The notes beneath the pieces are model-generated. The model was not told where the DNA came from and made no database searches. It saw only the letters and a list, made by a program, of their open reading frames with translations. This document shows, in pieces, positions 52,246-60,417 of a stretch of DNA of 64,000 bases (the first letter of the stretch is position 1; each line of letters starts with the position of its first letter). The DNA lies in contig NZ_CP013692.1 of assembly GCF_001477625.1 (NCBI RefSeq), positions 3,472,001 through 3,536,000 of the forward strand, written 5' to 3'. The position numbers and the translations under genes are program-made. The stretch comes from Paucibacter sp. KCTC 42545 (GTDB lineage: Bacteria; Pseudomonadota; Gammaproteobacteria; Burkholderiales; Burkholderiaceae_C).

Positions 52246-53561
52246 GCCGCCAAGCCGTGAATTGGCGATGGACGCGAGGCCTCGGCGTGCTCCTGCTCGC
52301 CACTGCAACAGTGGCTGCGTCCGCCATCTGGCTGCTGAACCGCCCCGACGCGGCCGAGCCCTCATCAACGCCACTGGCGGTTACGCCAGCCCTGATTGAG
52401 CGCGGCGCCTATCTGGCCCGCGCCGGCAATTGCATGGGTTGCCACACGCAGCGCGGTGGTACGGCCTATGCCGGCGGGCGGCCCATTCCCACGCCCTTTG
52501 GCAGCGTGTTCGCCCCCAATCTGACGCCGGACCCACAGCACGGCCTGGGCCTTTGGTCAGCAGATGATTTCTGGAACGCGCTGCACAACGGCCGCAGCCG
52601 CGACGGCCGCCTGCTCTCACCCGCCTTCCCCTACACGAACTACAGCCTGGTCAGCCGCGCGGATGCCGACGCGCTTTATGCCTATCTGCGCAGCCTGCCC
52701 GCCGCGCCCCTAGCGAATCGCCCGCATGAGCTGCGCTTCCCCTATGGCAGCCAGCCGGCCCTGGCCGCTTGGCGCGCGCTGTACTTCCGCCCCGCCGTGT
52801 ACCAGGCCAATGCCAAGCAAAGCGCCGAGTGGAACCGCGGCGCCTACCTGGTCCAGGGTCTGGGCCACTGCAACGCCTGCCACGCGCCACGCAATGCTTT
52901 GGGCGCCACCGCCGGCCAACAAGACTTCAGCGGCGGCATGTTGGCAGCCTTGGGCTGGTATGCCCCGTCTCTACATGCGCGCAGCGAAGCCAGCGTGGCG
53001 CAATGGCGCCCCGAAGATTTGCGCGCTTGGCTCAAGACCGGCAGCAGCAACAGCACGCAGGGCAGCGCCCTGGGTCCGATGAGCGAGGTGATTCTGGGCA
53101 GCACCCAATACCTCACGCAGGCCGACCTCAGCGCCATAGCCCTCTATCTGCAAAGCCTGCCTCAGCAAGAGGCGGCCCACCCGCCCACCCGCAAGCCCGA
53201 GCCCTCGGCAGGCGCGGCACGCGCGGCCGGGGCGCAGCTGTACGAGCAGCATTGCGCCAGCTGTCATGGCGCCCAGGGCCAGGGCGTACCCGGCGCCTAC
53301 CCGGCCTTGGCCGGCAGCCGCAGCGTCACCATGGCCAATCCCGCCAATCTGCTGCGCATCATCCAGCGCGGCGGCTTCGCGCCGGCCACAGCAGGCAATC
53401 CGCGCCCCTACGGCATGCCGCCGTTTGCCAGCGTGCTGAGCGACACCGACCTCGCCGCCCTGGCCAGCTATCTGCGCAGCGCCTGGGGCAACGCGGCGCA
53501 AGGTGACAGCGACATCCGCCCCATGGACGTCCTCCAGCTCAAAAGCCAACGGATTGACTAA
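52242..53561 (+). CDS. Triheme membrane-anchored cytochrome c
   Basis: 439 residues: an N-terminal transmembrane anchor ('LGVLLLATATVAASAIWLL') and three heme motifs CMGCH, CNACH and CASCH. The layout ('ALIERGAYLARAGNCMGCHT', 'APNLTPDPQHGLGLWS', 'NALHNGRSRDGRLLSPAFPYTNYS', 'YLQSLP') matches the cytochrome subunit of membrane alcohol/gluconate dehydrogenases (AdhB-like). No quinoprotein or flavoprotein partner is adjacent, so its electron donor is not identified. Coupled to the upstream diheme cytochrome. Confidence 0.92.
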   Translation: MSRQAVNWRWTRGLGVLLLATATVAASAIWLLNRPDAAEPSSTPLAVTPALIERGAYLARAGNCMGCHTQRGGTAYAGGRPIPTPFGSVFAPNLTPDPQHGLGLWSADDFWNALHNGRSRDGRLLSPAFPYTNYSLVSRADADALYAYLRSLPAAPLANRPHELRFPYGSQPALAAWRALYFRPAVYQANAKQSAEWNRGAYLVQGLGHCNACHAPRNALGATAGQQDFSGGMLAALGWYAPSLHARSEASVAQWRPEDLRAWLKTGSSNSTQGSALGPMSEVILGSTQYLTQADLSAIALYLQSLPQQEAAHPPTRKPEPSAGAARAAGAQLYEQHCASCHGAQGQGVPGAYPALAGSRSVTMANPANLLRIIQRGGFAPATAGNPRPYGMPPFASVLSDTDLAALASYLRSAWGNAAQGDSDIRPMDVLQLKSQRID

Positions 53562-54079
53562 GCACCGAGCACCAGACTCCAGAAGGAGTTGAGTGGCTGA
53601 CAAAGGCTCGGTCGCGAAGCGAAGGCATGACCTGACCCTAATCAACCAAGGGTAAACCCTTCACTCCAAGAGCTGGCGGTCTTTGCGCCGAATTCTCTAG
53701 GTGTTTGCCCCCACCGCTCTCCGCGTATTTCTTCACGTGCGCGAAATTTCGGCTTGCGCCAAGCTGACGCGAAGCCCCGACACTTGGCGCAGGCTAAACG
53801 TCTGGTTACAACTCGCCAAAAACACGGCGCGTCGTGAGCCCGATCAAAGCCAACAAGCAAGGGCCGCAGCGGCCCGCGGCAAATGTCACGTCAGTCGGTT
53901 TACTTTCCATCTGCACCGACCTTTTGCTCAAGTCCGCGGCGCCCAAACCGAAATGGTGACAAGCCTCGCTGCAGGCCAGTCCCAGCCAAGATCATCATGT
54001 TCGGGGGCCAACAAGCAGCCAGAACATGAGCCATCGCGGATTACAAAGAACAGTTGTACGTTGAGGAGAAGCTTTCCCC
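53562..54079. other. Non-coding gap between cytochrome and chemoreceptor genes
   Basis: About 520 bases. Open frames here show no codon bias or recognisable product. A sigma28-like element (TAAA at 53795-53798, GCCAAAAA at 53815-53822, 16-base spacer) could be the chemoreceptor promoter. The rest looks like a long 5' region; no terminator hairpin was found. Confidence 0.4.
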
Positions 54080-55648
54080 ATGAAGCTATTGACAGATTTG
54101 CGCATCAGCCACCGCCTTGCGGTTAGCTTCGGCCTGATGATGGTGCTGATGATCGGCATCGGCAGTTACGGCGCCAACACGGCCAATCACCTGGCCCAAG
54201 ACTTGGACCGCACCGCCAACTCCAGCCTCGTGAAGATTGCGGCTGCGAACTCGCTGGAAAGCAATGTCAACGTGATTGCCCGCGCCTCGCGCGATCTGCT
54301 GCTGCTGGATGAAGCACGCCAGATCAAGAAGCAAAAGGCCGCCATCGCCACCGCACTGCAAGAAAGCGAAAAGCAGCTGGCCAGCCTGGAAGCTTCCCAG
54401 GACCAAGACAAGGAAGAAAAGGACCTGATCGCTCAAGTGCGTGAGCGCGAGATCAAGTTCTTTGCCGCCGTTGCCCGCTTCGAAAAAGTGCAGCAAGACG
54501 CCAGCCCTGACGAAGCCCGTGAAAGCCTGATCACCGATGTGCGCCCGGCCCAGCAAGCCTACCAAGACGGCCTCAAGGCCCTGGTGGATTTGCAGTTCAA
54601 CCGCGCCCGTGATGTGGCCGTGTCCGGCGGCGAAACCGCCCGCACCTCGGTGCTACTGACCGGCGGCATCGTGCTGGTGGCGGTGGTGCTGGGTGTTGGC
54701 GGCGGCTTTGTGATCACCCGATCCATCGTCGTGCCGGCCCAGCGCGCCCAGGCGGCTGCCGAGGCCATCAGCTCCGGCGACCTGAACATGCTGATTCAGC
54801 CCAATGGCACTTGCGAGCTGAACCAGATGCTGCACGCGATGAAGGAAATGCAAAGCGCGCTCTCCGGCGTGGTGTCCAGCGTCAGCAGCGCTGCTGGCGA
54901 AGTGGCCCAGAACTCCAGCGAGATCGCGCAGAGCAATGTCAATTTGTCAGACCGCACGGCCCGCTCGGCCGCCAGCCTGCAAGACACAGCCGCTTCGGTT
55001 GAAGAAATCGCCGCCAATCTGCATGGCGCCAGCGACTTGACCCGCCGCGCCTCCGGCATCGACACCAAGGCACGTCAATCGGCCTCGGCCGGTGGCGCCG
55101 TGGTGGCCAAGGTGGTGGACACGATGGAAGAGATCAGCGCCAGCTCGCGCAAGATCGGCGACATCATCGGCGTCATCGACGGCATCGCTTTCCAGACCAA
55201 TATCCTGGCCCTGAACGCTGCCGTGGAAGCAGCCCGTGCCGGTGAGCATGGCCGCGGCTTCGCGGTGGTGGCCTCCGAAGTGCGCGCTCTGGCTTCACGC
55301 TCGGCGGCTGCTGCCAAAGAGATCAAGGTGCTGATCCAGGAATCCTCGGTCAAGGTCGAGAACGGTACGGCCCTGGTCAATAACGCTGGCGTCACCATCC
55401 GCAGCGTGGTCGATGAGGTCAATAACATGGGCCAGCTGATCGAAGAGATCTCGCATTCGGCCCAAGAGCAGGCCGCTGGCGTGGGCGTGGTCAATAACGC
55501 CATGAACGAGTTGGATCGCACCACCCAGCAAAACACCAGCTTGGTGGATGAGCTGGGCCGCTCGACCGACGCGCTGACGAATAGCTCCTCGCGCCTGCTG
55601 GAAGCCGTTGGCTTCTTCAGCCCGACCAAGGCCCACGCGCGCTACTGA
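54080..55648 (+). CDS. Methyl-accepting chemotaxis protein
   Basis: Transmembrane chemoreceptor of 522 residues. TM1 about 13-32 ('[20 protein letters not shown]'), a periplasmic ligand domain (33-188; four-helix bundle-like, rich in Lys/Glu/Gln), TM2 about 190-215, HAMP, then the signalling domain with the conserved hairpin '[33 protein letters not shown]'. Methylation-site helices flank it. The C-terminus ('KAHARY') has no NWETF-type CheR tether. It is followed after ~80 bases by a TonB-domain protein. Confidence 0.95.
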   Translation: MKLLTDLRISHRLAVSFGLMMVLMIGIGSYGANTANHLAQDLDRTANSSLVKIAAANSLESNVNVIARASRDLLLLDEARQIKKQKAAIATALQESEKQLASLEASQDQDKEEKDLIAQVREREIKFFAAVARFEKVQQDASPDEARESLITDVRPAQQAYQDGLKALVDLQFNRARDVAVSGGETARTSVLLTGGIVLVAVVLGVGGGFVITRSIVVPAQRAQAAAEAISSGDLNMLIQPNGTCELNQMLHAMKEMQSALSGVVSSVSSAAGEVAQNSSEIAQSNVNLSDRTARSAASLQDTAASVEEIAANLHGASDLTRRASGIDTKARQSASAGGAVVAKVVDTMEEISASSRKIGDIIGVIDGIAFQTNILALNAAVEAARAGEHGRGFAVVASEVRALASRSAAAAKEIKVLIQESSVKVENGTALVNNAGVTIRSVVDEVNNMGQLIEEISHSAQEQAAGVGVVNNAMNELDRTTQQNTSLVDELGRSTDALTNSSSRLLEAVGFFSPTKAHARY

Positions 55649-55730
55649 GTTCGCTGCAAACCTCACTGGCTTGCCACACCATTTTCAACACGAAGAATTC
55701 ACGACTTCCTCACTCCCCAGAGGCTTCATC

Positions 55731-56069
55731 ATGACCCACGCAGTACCTTTCAACACCCGCTCCATCGCCCTGTTCTGCGGCGCCTTGGCCCTGGCGTTCG
55801 CCGCCCACGCCGCAGCGCCCAAAGTCATCAAAAAGGTGCCGCCGGAGTTTCCGCGCGAAGCCGCCCAGCAGTCCATTTCCACCGGTGCGGTGAAAGCCAA
55901 GATGTCGATCGACGGCGATGGCAAGGTCACCGGTGTTGAAATTCTGGAAGCGGAACCCCGCCGCGTCTTCGACAAGGCCGTCACCCGCGCCTTGATGGAC
56001 TGGCGCTTCGAGCCCTCCGGCGAAAAACAGACTCACGAAGTCAAACTGGTCTTCAAGAACGAAGACTGA
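55731..56069 (+). CDS. Small periplasmic TonB C-terminal-domain protein
   Basis: 112 residues. A signal peptide (about 1-28, ending 'FAAHAA') is followed directly by a TonB-like C-terminal domain: 'PKVIKKVPPEFPREAAQQSISTGAVKAKMSIDGDGKVTGVEILEAEPRRVFDKAVTRALMDWRFEP'. There is no Pro-rich spacer and no ExbB/ExbD nearby, so it cannot be a normal energy-transducing TonB. It sits just after the chemoreceptor. The ATG at 55731 has a weak upstream signal. A bidirectional terminator follows. Confidence 0.85.
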   Translation: MTHAVPFNTRSIALFCGALALAFAAHAAAPKVIKKVPPEFPREAAQQSISTGAVKAKMSIDGDGKVTGVEILEAEPRRVFDKAVTRALMDWRFEPSGEKQTHEVKLVFKNED

Positions 56070-56070
56070 T

Positions 56071-56098
56071 GAAAAAAGAGCCTGCTGATGCAGGCTCT
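56071..56098. terminator. Bidirectional Rho-independent terminator
   Basis: A 9-bp stem AGAGCCTGC/GCAGGCTCT with a TGAT loop, with A6 on the left. Read leftward it ends TTTTTT, a strong terminator for the minus-strand small gene at 56242-56328; rightward it ends the TonB-domain gene. Confidence 0.8.
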
Positions 56099-56241
56099 CT
56101 CATTTGGGCATTTGGGTATGTGGATTAGGCTCATTCAGCAGCGCGGGAGGCGCCAGCTGCCGGCCAAGCCTCAGGCCACCGAGGTGCCGCGCCCATCTCC
56201 GCAGGCGAACTCAGCGCTCGCCCCCTGCCCGGCCCCAGGCC

Positions 56242-56328
56242 TCAGATCACCCAGGCCGCAAGAAACATCACGCACACCACCGCCAACATCAGCTTGTGGC
56301 GCGGTTTCAGCAGCGAAAGTGTGGGCAT
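56242..56328 (-). CDS. Short single-pass membrane peptide
   Basis: 28 codons, ATG at 56328 to TGA at 56244-56242. The peptide is basic at the start ('PTLSLLKPRHK') and then a hydrophobic helix ('LMLAVVCVMFLAAWVI'). An AGGAG ribosome binding site lies 6 bases ahead of the ATG. A strong minus-strand terminator lies 144 bases downstream (56098-56071). It is too short for a confident homology call; I do not recognise it. It could be a small regulatory membrane protein or a chance frame. Confidence 0.5.
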   Translation of the reverse strand: MPTLSLLKPRHKLMLAVVCVMFLAAWVI

Positions 56329-56540
56329 GAGCAGCTCCTGCAAGGCGGCACCGAGGCTTTAGCCCCGCGCCGCAACCGTTTTGGATGGGCCGATATTTGC
56401 CCAAGCCTAGACATGAATCAAGAGGATCTTCCCGCCCCCACTGGCCGTTCCGGGCAGGTTCTGCGCGCCACAAGCCAATTCCGCCCGACTAGCGTTCAAG
56501 TTTTGGCCAAGCTGGCCGAACTCATTGCACCGCCGCTGCG

Positions 56541-57068
56541 ATGAAGTTCAAGATCATGGCCGACACCCCTCCTGCCGCATCCCTCGCCGAACTGGAAGCC
56601 GCACTCGATGCCATGGTGCAAGAGCGCTACAACCAGGCCGAAAGCGATGAAGAAGCCGATGCGCAGGCGCTGCAGGCGCAAGACGGCGAGTACCTCCAGA
56701 CTCGCATTCGCTGCCTCGAAGCCTTGCTCAATGCCGCAAACAACGAGGTGGAATGGATAGGCCCGGCAGCGCGCAGCACACCCGGCCAGGCGCTGAGGCG
56801 CATCAAAGCCCTGTGCGGCCGCTTCCCCGATCTCTACAGCGCCATGGCGGTTGTGGCGGCCACCCACCCGACGGTATCGCGCGAGATGCTGGCCATGGCC
56901 ATCAAGCAGTTCCGCCGCGATACCGAAAGCCTCAGCAAAGAAGATGTGATGGGCTTGCTAGTGAGCATCGTCAACGGCGGCAGCCAGGGCTTTGAGGCCG
57001 TGCTGCGCACCCGCAAGAACGCCGAGCGCAAGACCGCGAGCTTGCCCTGGGGCAAAGACACCGATTGA
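56541..57068 (+). CDS. Conserved-looking protein of unknown function
   Basis: 175 residues, acidic and alpha-helical; I do not recognise it. 'LAELEAALDAMVQERYNQAESDEEADA' is a helix-rich acidic start; 'GPAARSTPGQALRRIKALCGRFPDLYSAMAVV' and 'VSREMLAMAIKQFRRDTESLS' are the middle. A Met at codon 6 is an alternative start. Nothing nearby suggests a role; the next gene is convergent. Confidence 0.65.
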   Translation: MKFKIMADTPPAASLAELEAALDAMVQERYNQAESDEEADAQALQAQDGEYLQTRIRCLEALLNAANNEVEWIGPAARSTPGQALRRIKALCGRFPDLYSAMAVVAATHPTVSREMLAMAIKQFRRDTESLSKEDVMGLLVSIVNGGSQGFEAVLRTRKNAERKTASLPWGKDTD

Positions 57069-57092
57069 AGTGCCTCCTTGAGCGCCGGCTGA

Positions 57093-57533
57093 TCAGCGCG
57101 TCTTGCTGACCTTGATCACCTTGGCAGCCTGCGCATAGTTGGCGCTGCCGCCGGACTTGATGTTCGCCACCCACAGGCCTGCACCCGCGGCGCTCAGCGT
57201 CACCACACCGGCCACCAGCAACCAAAACGACCAACGTCGCCCGGAGCCTTGGCTCAGCGCGCGCTGGCGTTCACGATTGGCCGCCGGAGCGAGAAAGTCG
57301 CCATGGGAGGGAGGTGCAGGCGGGCCATCGCTGCGCTGCACCCGCAGCACCTGCTTGCGGCCTTTTTGATCCACCGCCACCTCGAAGCTCAGGGCCTCGC
57401 CCACCTGGGGCGGCTCCGAGCCCGAAGGGAAGGCCGACGCATGGACGAACAACTCCTGCCCGCCTTGCCGGGGCGCAATCGCCCCAAAGCCGCGGTCATA
57501 GTTCCAATCCTTTAACGTGCCTTCAAATCTCAT
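57093..57533 (-). CDS. Cold-shock domain protein fused to a transmembrane segment
   Basis: 146 residues. Residues 2-68 form a cold-shock domain: 'RFEGTLKDWNYDRGFGAIAP' and 'QELFVHASAFP' contain the RNP1 and RNP2 aromatic nucleic-acid-binding motifs. A linker is followed by a transmembrane helix (about 100-122, 'WSFWLLVAGVVTLSAAGAGLW') and a short tail. Such fusions tether a nucleic-acid-binding domain to the membrane; function unknown. I chose the second of two adjacent ATG codons. Convergent with the unknown gene at 56541. Confidence 0.85.
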   Translation of the reverse strand: MRFEGTLKDWNYDRGFGAIAPRQGGQELFVHASAFPSGSEPPQVGEALSFEVAVDQKGRKQVLRVQRSDGPPAPPSHGDFLAPAANRERQRALSQGSGRRWSFWLLVAGVVTLSAAGAGLWVANIKSGGSANYAQAAKVIKVSKTR

Positions 57534-57692
57534 CATCGCCTCGGCTCAAGTGCCTTTGCAGCGATCATGCGCCCAAGACTCAAAAGGCCTGCAACAAGCT
57601 GTAAGCGAGGCGGCCGACGCGAAACAGCTGTTTACAAAACACTTGTCGAGGACAATACGCCTCTTTCTAGCACTGACAGACTGACTGAGCAC

Positions 57693-58796
57693 ATGGCCAT
57701 CCACTGGTTTCCCGGGCATATGAATTCGACCCGGAATGCGATCAACGAGCGCATGAAGGCCGGCCTCGACGTGGTGATCGAAATGCTGGACGCCCGCTGC
57801 CCCGGCTCCAGCGCCAACCCCTTGCTGGCCAAGCTGACCGAGGGCAAGCCCACGCTCAAGCTGCTCAACAAGCAGGATTTGGCCGACCCCGAGCGCACGG
57901 CGCTCTGGCTGGCGCACTACAACGCCCAGCCCGACACCCGCGCCATCGGCCTGGACGCCAGCATCAAAGCACCCGCCCAAGCCCTCATCAAGGCCTGCCG
58001 CGAGTTGGCGCCCTTGCGTGGCGGCATGGTCAAACCGGTGCGGGTGCTGATTTGCGGCATCCCCAATGTGGGCAAGTCCACCCTGATCAACACCTTGGCT
58101 TCCAAGCGCGCCGCCAAAACCGGCGACGAGCCCGGCATCACCAAGCTGGAGCAAAAGATCGTCCTGGCCGAAGACTTCTACCTCTTCGACACCCCCGGCA
58201 TGCTGTGGCCCCGCATCAGCGTGGAAGAAAGCGGCTACAACTTGGCCGCCAGCGGCGCCATCGGCCGCAATGCGTTTGACGAGGAAGAAGTCGCGCTGGA
58301 GCTGCTCAGCTATCTGCGCCGCGACTACGCGCAGGCCTTGATCGAGCGCTACAAGCTCGGCGACATCAGCGCCCTGAATGACGAGGACTTGCTGGGCGCC
58401 ATTGGCAAGCGGCGCGGCGCGGTGCTCAGCGGCGGGCGCATCAATATGCAAAAGGCCGCCGAGGTCTTGATCTACGAATTCCGCCAGAACATCCTGGGCC
58501 GCATCACGCTAGAGACGCCGGAGGAATTCATCCAATGGCAGGCCAAGGCCGAATTGGCCGAGGCCGAGCGCAAGCTCAAGGCCGAAAAGCGCAAGCAAAA
58601 GACCAAGACGCCGCAGCGGGGTGGTCCGGCGGTGGCTGCCGTGGCGGACGATGCCCAGGAAAGTGACGCTAGCGACGGCAGCGACGAACTCGGCGAGGGC
58701 GATGAAGCGGCCGCTGAAGTTGATGAAGCGCAGTCGTCAGACACCAGCCCGAACGAGCACGAGCAGCAAGCCGCCTCAGGGCCAGATCGCGCGTAA
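57693..58796 (+). CDS. ylqF: Ribosome-biogenesis GTPase of the YlqF/RbgA family
   Basis: 367 residues. Circularly permuted GTPase: 'HWFPGHMNSTRNAI' opens, 'LLNKQDLAD' (G4-like NKxD) precedes the P-loop 'GIPNVGKSTLINTLA', and 'DEPGIT', 'FDTPGML' follow. The C-terminal ~75 residues are acidic/basic low complexity, an extension beyond the bacterial RbgA core. The ATG at 57693 is chosen because it starts the conserved 'MAIHWFPGHM'. Its end overlaps the convergent nuclease gene by about 21 bases. Confidence 0.93.
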   Translation: MAIHWFPGHMNSTRNAINERMKAGLDVVIEMLDARCPGSSANPLLAKLTEGKPTLKLLNKQDLADPERTALWLAHYNAQPDTRAIGLDASIKAPAQALIKACRELAPLRGGMVKPVRVLICGIPNVGKSTLINTLASKRAAKTGDEPGITKLEQKIVLAEDFYLFDTPGMLWPRISVEESGYNLAASGAIGRNAFDEEEVALELLSYLRRDYAQALIERYKLGDISALNDEDLLGAIGKRRGAVLSGGRINMQKAAEVLIYEFRQNILGRITLETPEEFIQWQAKAELAEAERKLKAEKRKQKTKTPQRGGPAVAAVADDAQESDASDGSDELGEGDEAAAEVDEAQSSDTSPNEHEQQAASGPDRA

Positions 58797-59786
58797 AAGC
58801 TCGGCCAGGCGTGCGCCGGCCTTGATGATTTGCTGCTTCTGCAGGGCCGCGCGCTCCTTGCAGTAGCCGGCGGCGGCCGTGGCCGGCCAGCTGCCATTGG
58901 CGGCCTTAGGTCCGAAGCTCAAGCCGGCCAAGGCCGGCTTGCCGCTCATCACGGTATCCGTGGCCCAGGCCGTAGGCCACTGCGCCAACTCACCCGCGCT
59001 GGCGGGCACGGCACGGGCGGCAGCCACACCGGCGCCTGCCAGCAAGTCGGTGGCCAAGCTGCCCGGAATGCTGTCCCACAAGCCATGCAGCTTGCTGGCG
59101 CCGAGCAGCAAGGTGTTGCCGCCCTTGGTGGATGTCTTGGGATCCAGGCCGGCAGCAGCGTCCGGGTCCACCGCATGACCGGCTGCATCAAGGTAGATCG
59201 ACACCACATGCAGGGGCTGATGCACATCGCCCAGATAGTGCGCGAGCAGGCGCAGTGCCTCTTTTTTGCTCGCAATCTGGAAAGGCGCGGGTGACTTAGC
59301 GCCTTGCAAGACGGTGATGCAGGCCTGCATGGCGCTGATCAGGTCGTGGTCGCTGGTGCCCGCCAAGCCCTTGGCATAGTGATCGCGCTGAATCGCCACA
59401 TCGGTGTAGTGATAACTCTTGTGGCGGCAGACCTCGTCGCTGGAGTTGGCATAGCAATGCGTGGCATTGCGCCGCACAAAGTCCTCCATCGCTTTTTGGC
59501 TGGCCGGGTTCTCGTAGTACGTGCATTCGGGGTAAGGCCCCGAGCCGTCGTAGACAAAGGGGGCGCCGACCTTGGCTTGGCCCACACCCTTGGCGCAATC
59601 GGCCCAGACGGCGGCCATCTGCAAATTCGAACCTAGGATGGCTCGCACCTTTTTGGCCGTATTGCTGCCCGCCAACAACTGGTCAGCAATACCGCCCACG
59701 GTCTGATGGCCGTGTGGGCCAAAGGCCTGAACCGGCAGGCTGAGCAGCAGCGTCAAGCACAGAACACATGGGGTTCGCAGCGACAT
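58776..59786 (-). CDS. Secreted S1/P1-type nuclease
   Basis: 336 residues with a signal peptide (1-21, ending 'LPVQA'). Zinc-site features are visible: 'GPHGHQTVGGIA' (first His), 'HYTDVAIQRDHYAKG', 'LAHYLGDVHQPLHVV' and 'NTLLLGASKLHGLWDS'. These match fungal P1/plant S1 single-strand nucleases. The mature N-terminus begins with Phe rather than the Trp that normally ligates zinc through its backbone. It is followed convergently by ylqF. Confidence 0.9.
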   Translation of the reverse strand: MSLRTPCVLCLTLLLSLPVQAFGPHGHQTVGGIADQLLAGSNTAKKVRAILGSNLQMAAVWADCAKGVGQAKVGAPFVYDGSGPYPECTYYENPASQKAMEDFVRRNATHCYANSSDEVCRHKSYHYTDVAIQRDHYAKGLAGTSDHDLISAMQACITVLQGAKSPAPFQIASKKEALRLLAHYLGDVHQPLHVVSIYLDAAGHAVDPDAAAGLDPKTSTKGGNTLLLGASKLHGLWDSIPGSLATDLLAGAGVAAARAVPASAGELAQWPTAWATDTVMSGKPALAGLSFGPKAANGSWPATAAAGYCKERAALQKQQIIKAGARLAELLRAIWP

Positions 59787-59914
59787 GGCGGGCCTCCGGG
59801 CGGCTTGAATGCAATTCAAGCAGCATAGGCCTGCCAGCGGCGGACGCCAAACTCAAATTGCGGGCGAAGGCGTCGCCCGGCACCGCTGCGCCGCAGGCTG
59901 GCACGGCCTGAGCC

Positions 59915-60361
59915 TCAGTTCACCTCCAAGACCACCTTCACGCTGCTGTCGACGGCGGACTTCTCGATATAGCCGATGGCATCCACATTGGCCGCGACGA
60001 ACTTCTTTACCTCGTTCGCATTGCCAAGCTCTTTGGGCGGCACGGCCTTGCCCGAGAAGGTCAGGCGCGACCACGCCGCTTTGACCTGCGCGGCCGTTTT
60101 GCCGGCGGCCTTGCTGTAGAACTGCTCACGCACCGAGCTGACATCGGGCAGATCGGCCGGCACCGCCATGCCGCCGCCGGGCAGGGTCGAGGACTTGCCC
60201 AGGAACACACTCGCCGCCTGCTCTTGCGTCAAGGTGCTGAGCGGGCTCTTGGGGTTGACGATCACGACGACCTGGGCCGACGCTCCTGCCGCCCACAAGC
60301 TCAGCAGCAACAGCCCCCAACCCAGCGGCTGGCCCGACTTCAATGACTTGAACGCTTCCAT
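59915..60361 (-). CDS. Phosphate-ABC-transporter-type periplasmic substrate-binding-like protein
   Basis: 148 residues, with a signal peptide ending 'GASAQ' and a small PBP-like domain: 'VVVIVNPKSPLSTLTQEQAASVFLGKSSTLPGGGMAVPADL' and 'KAVPPKELGNANEVKKFVAANVDAIGYIEKSAVD'. It resembles short PstS-like binding proteins. There is no permease or ATPase nearby. It lies 56 bases after the porin gene on the same strand and is probably in the same operon. Confidence 0.85.
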   Translation of the reverse strand: MEAFKSLKSGQPLGWGLLLLSLWAAGASAQVVVIVNPKSPLSTLTQEQAASVFLGKSSTLPGGGMAVPADLPDVSSVREQFYSKAAGKTAAQVKAAWSRLTFSGKAVPPKELGNANEVKKFVAANVDAIGYIEKSAVDSSVKVVLEVN

Positions 60362-60417
60362 CTTGAACTCCTGAAGAATCTTGACGCCTCGGCGGCCGGC
60401 AAAAGCGGCCGCCTCGT

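Noticed and set aside
53701-54126. 141-codon open frame before and into the chemoreceptor gene
   Set aside because: It overlaps the chemoreceptor start in another frame, starts without a ribosome binding site, and has an unusual, Arg/Ser/Ala-rich product.
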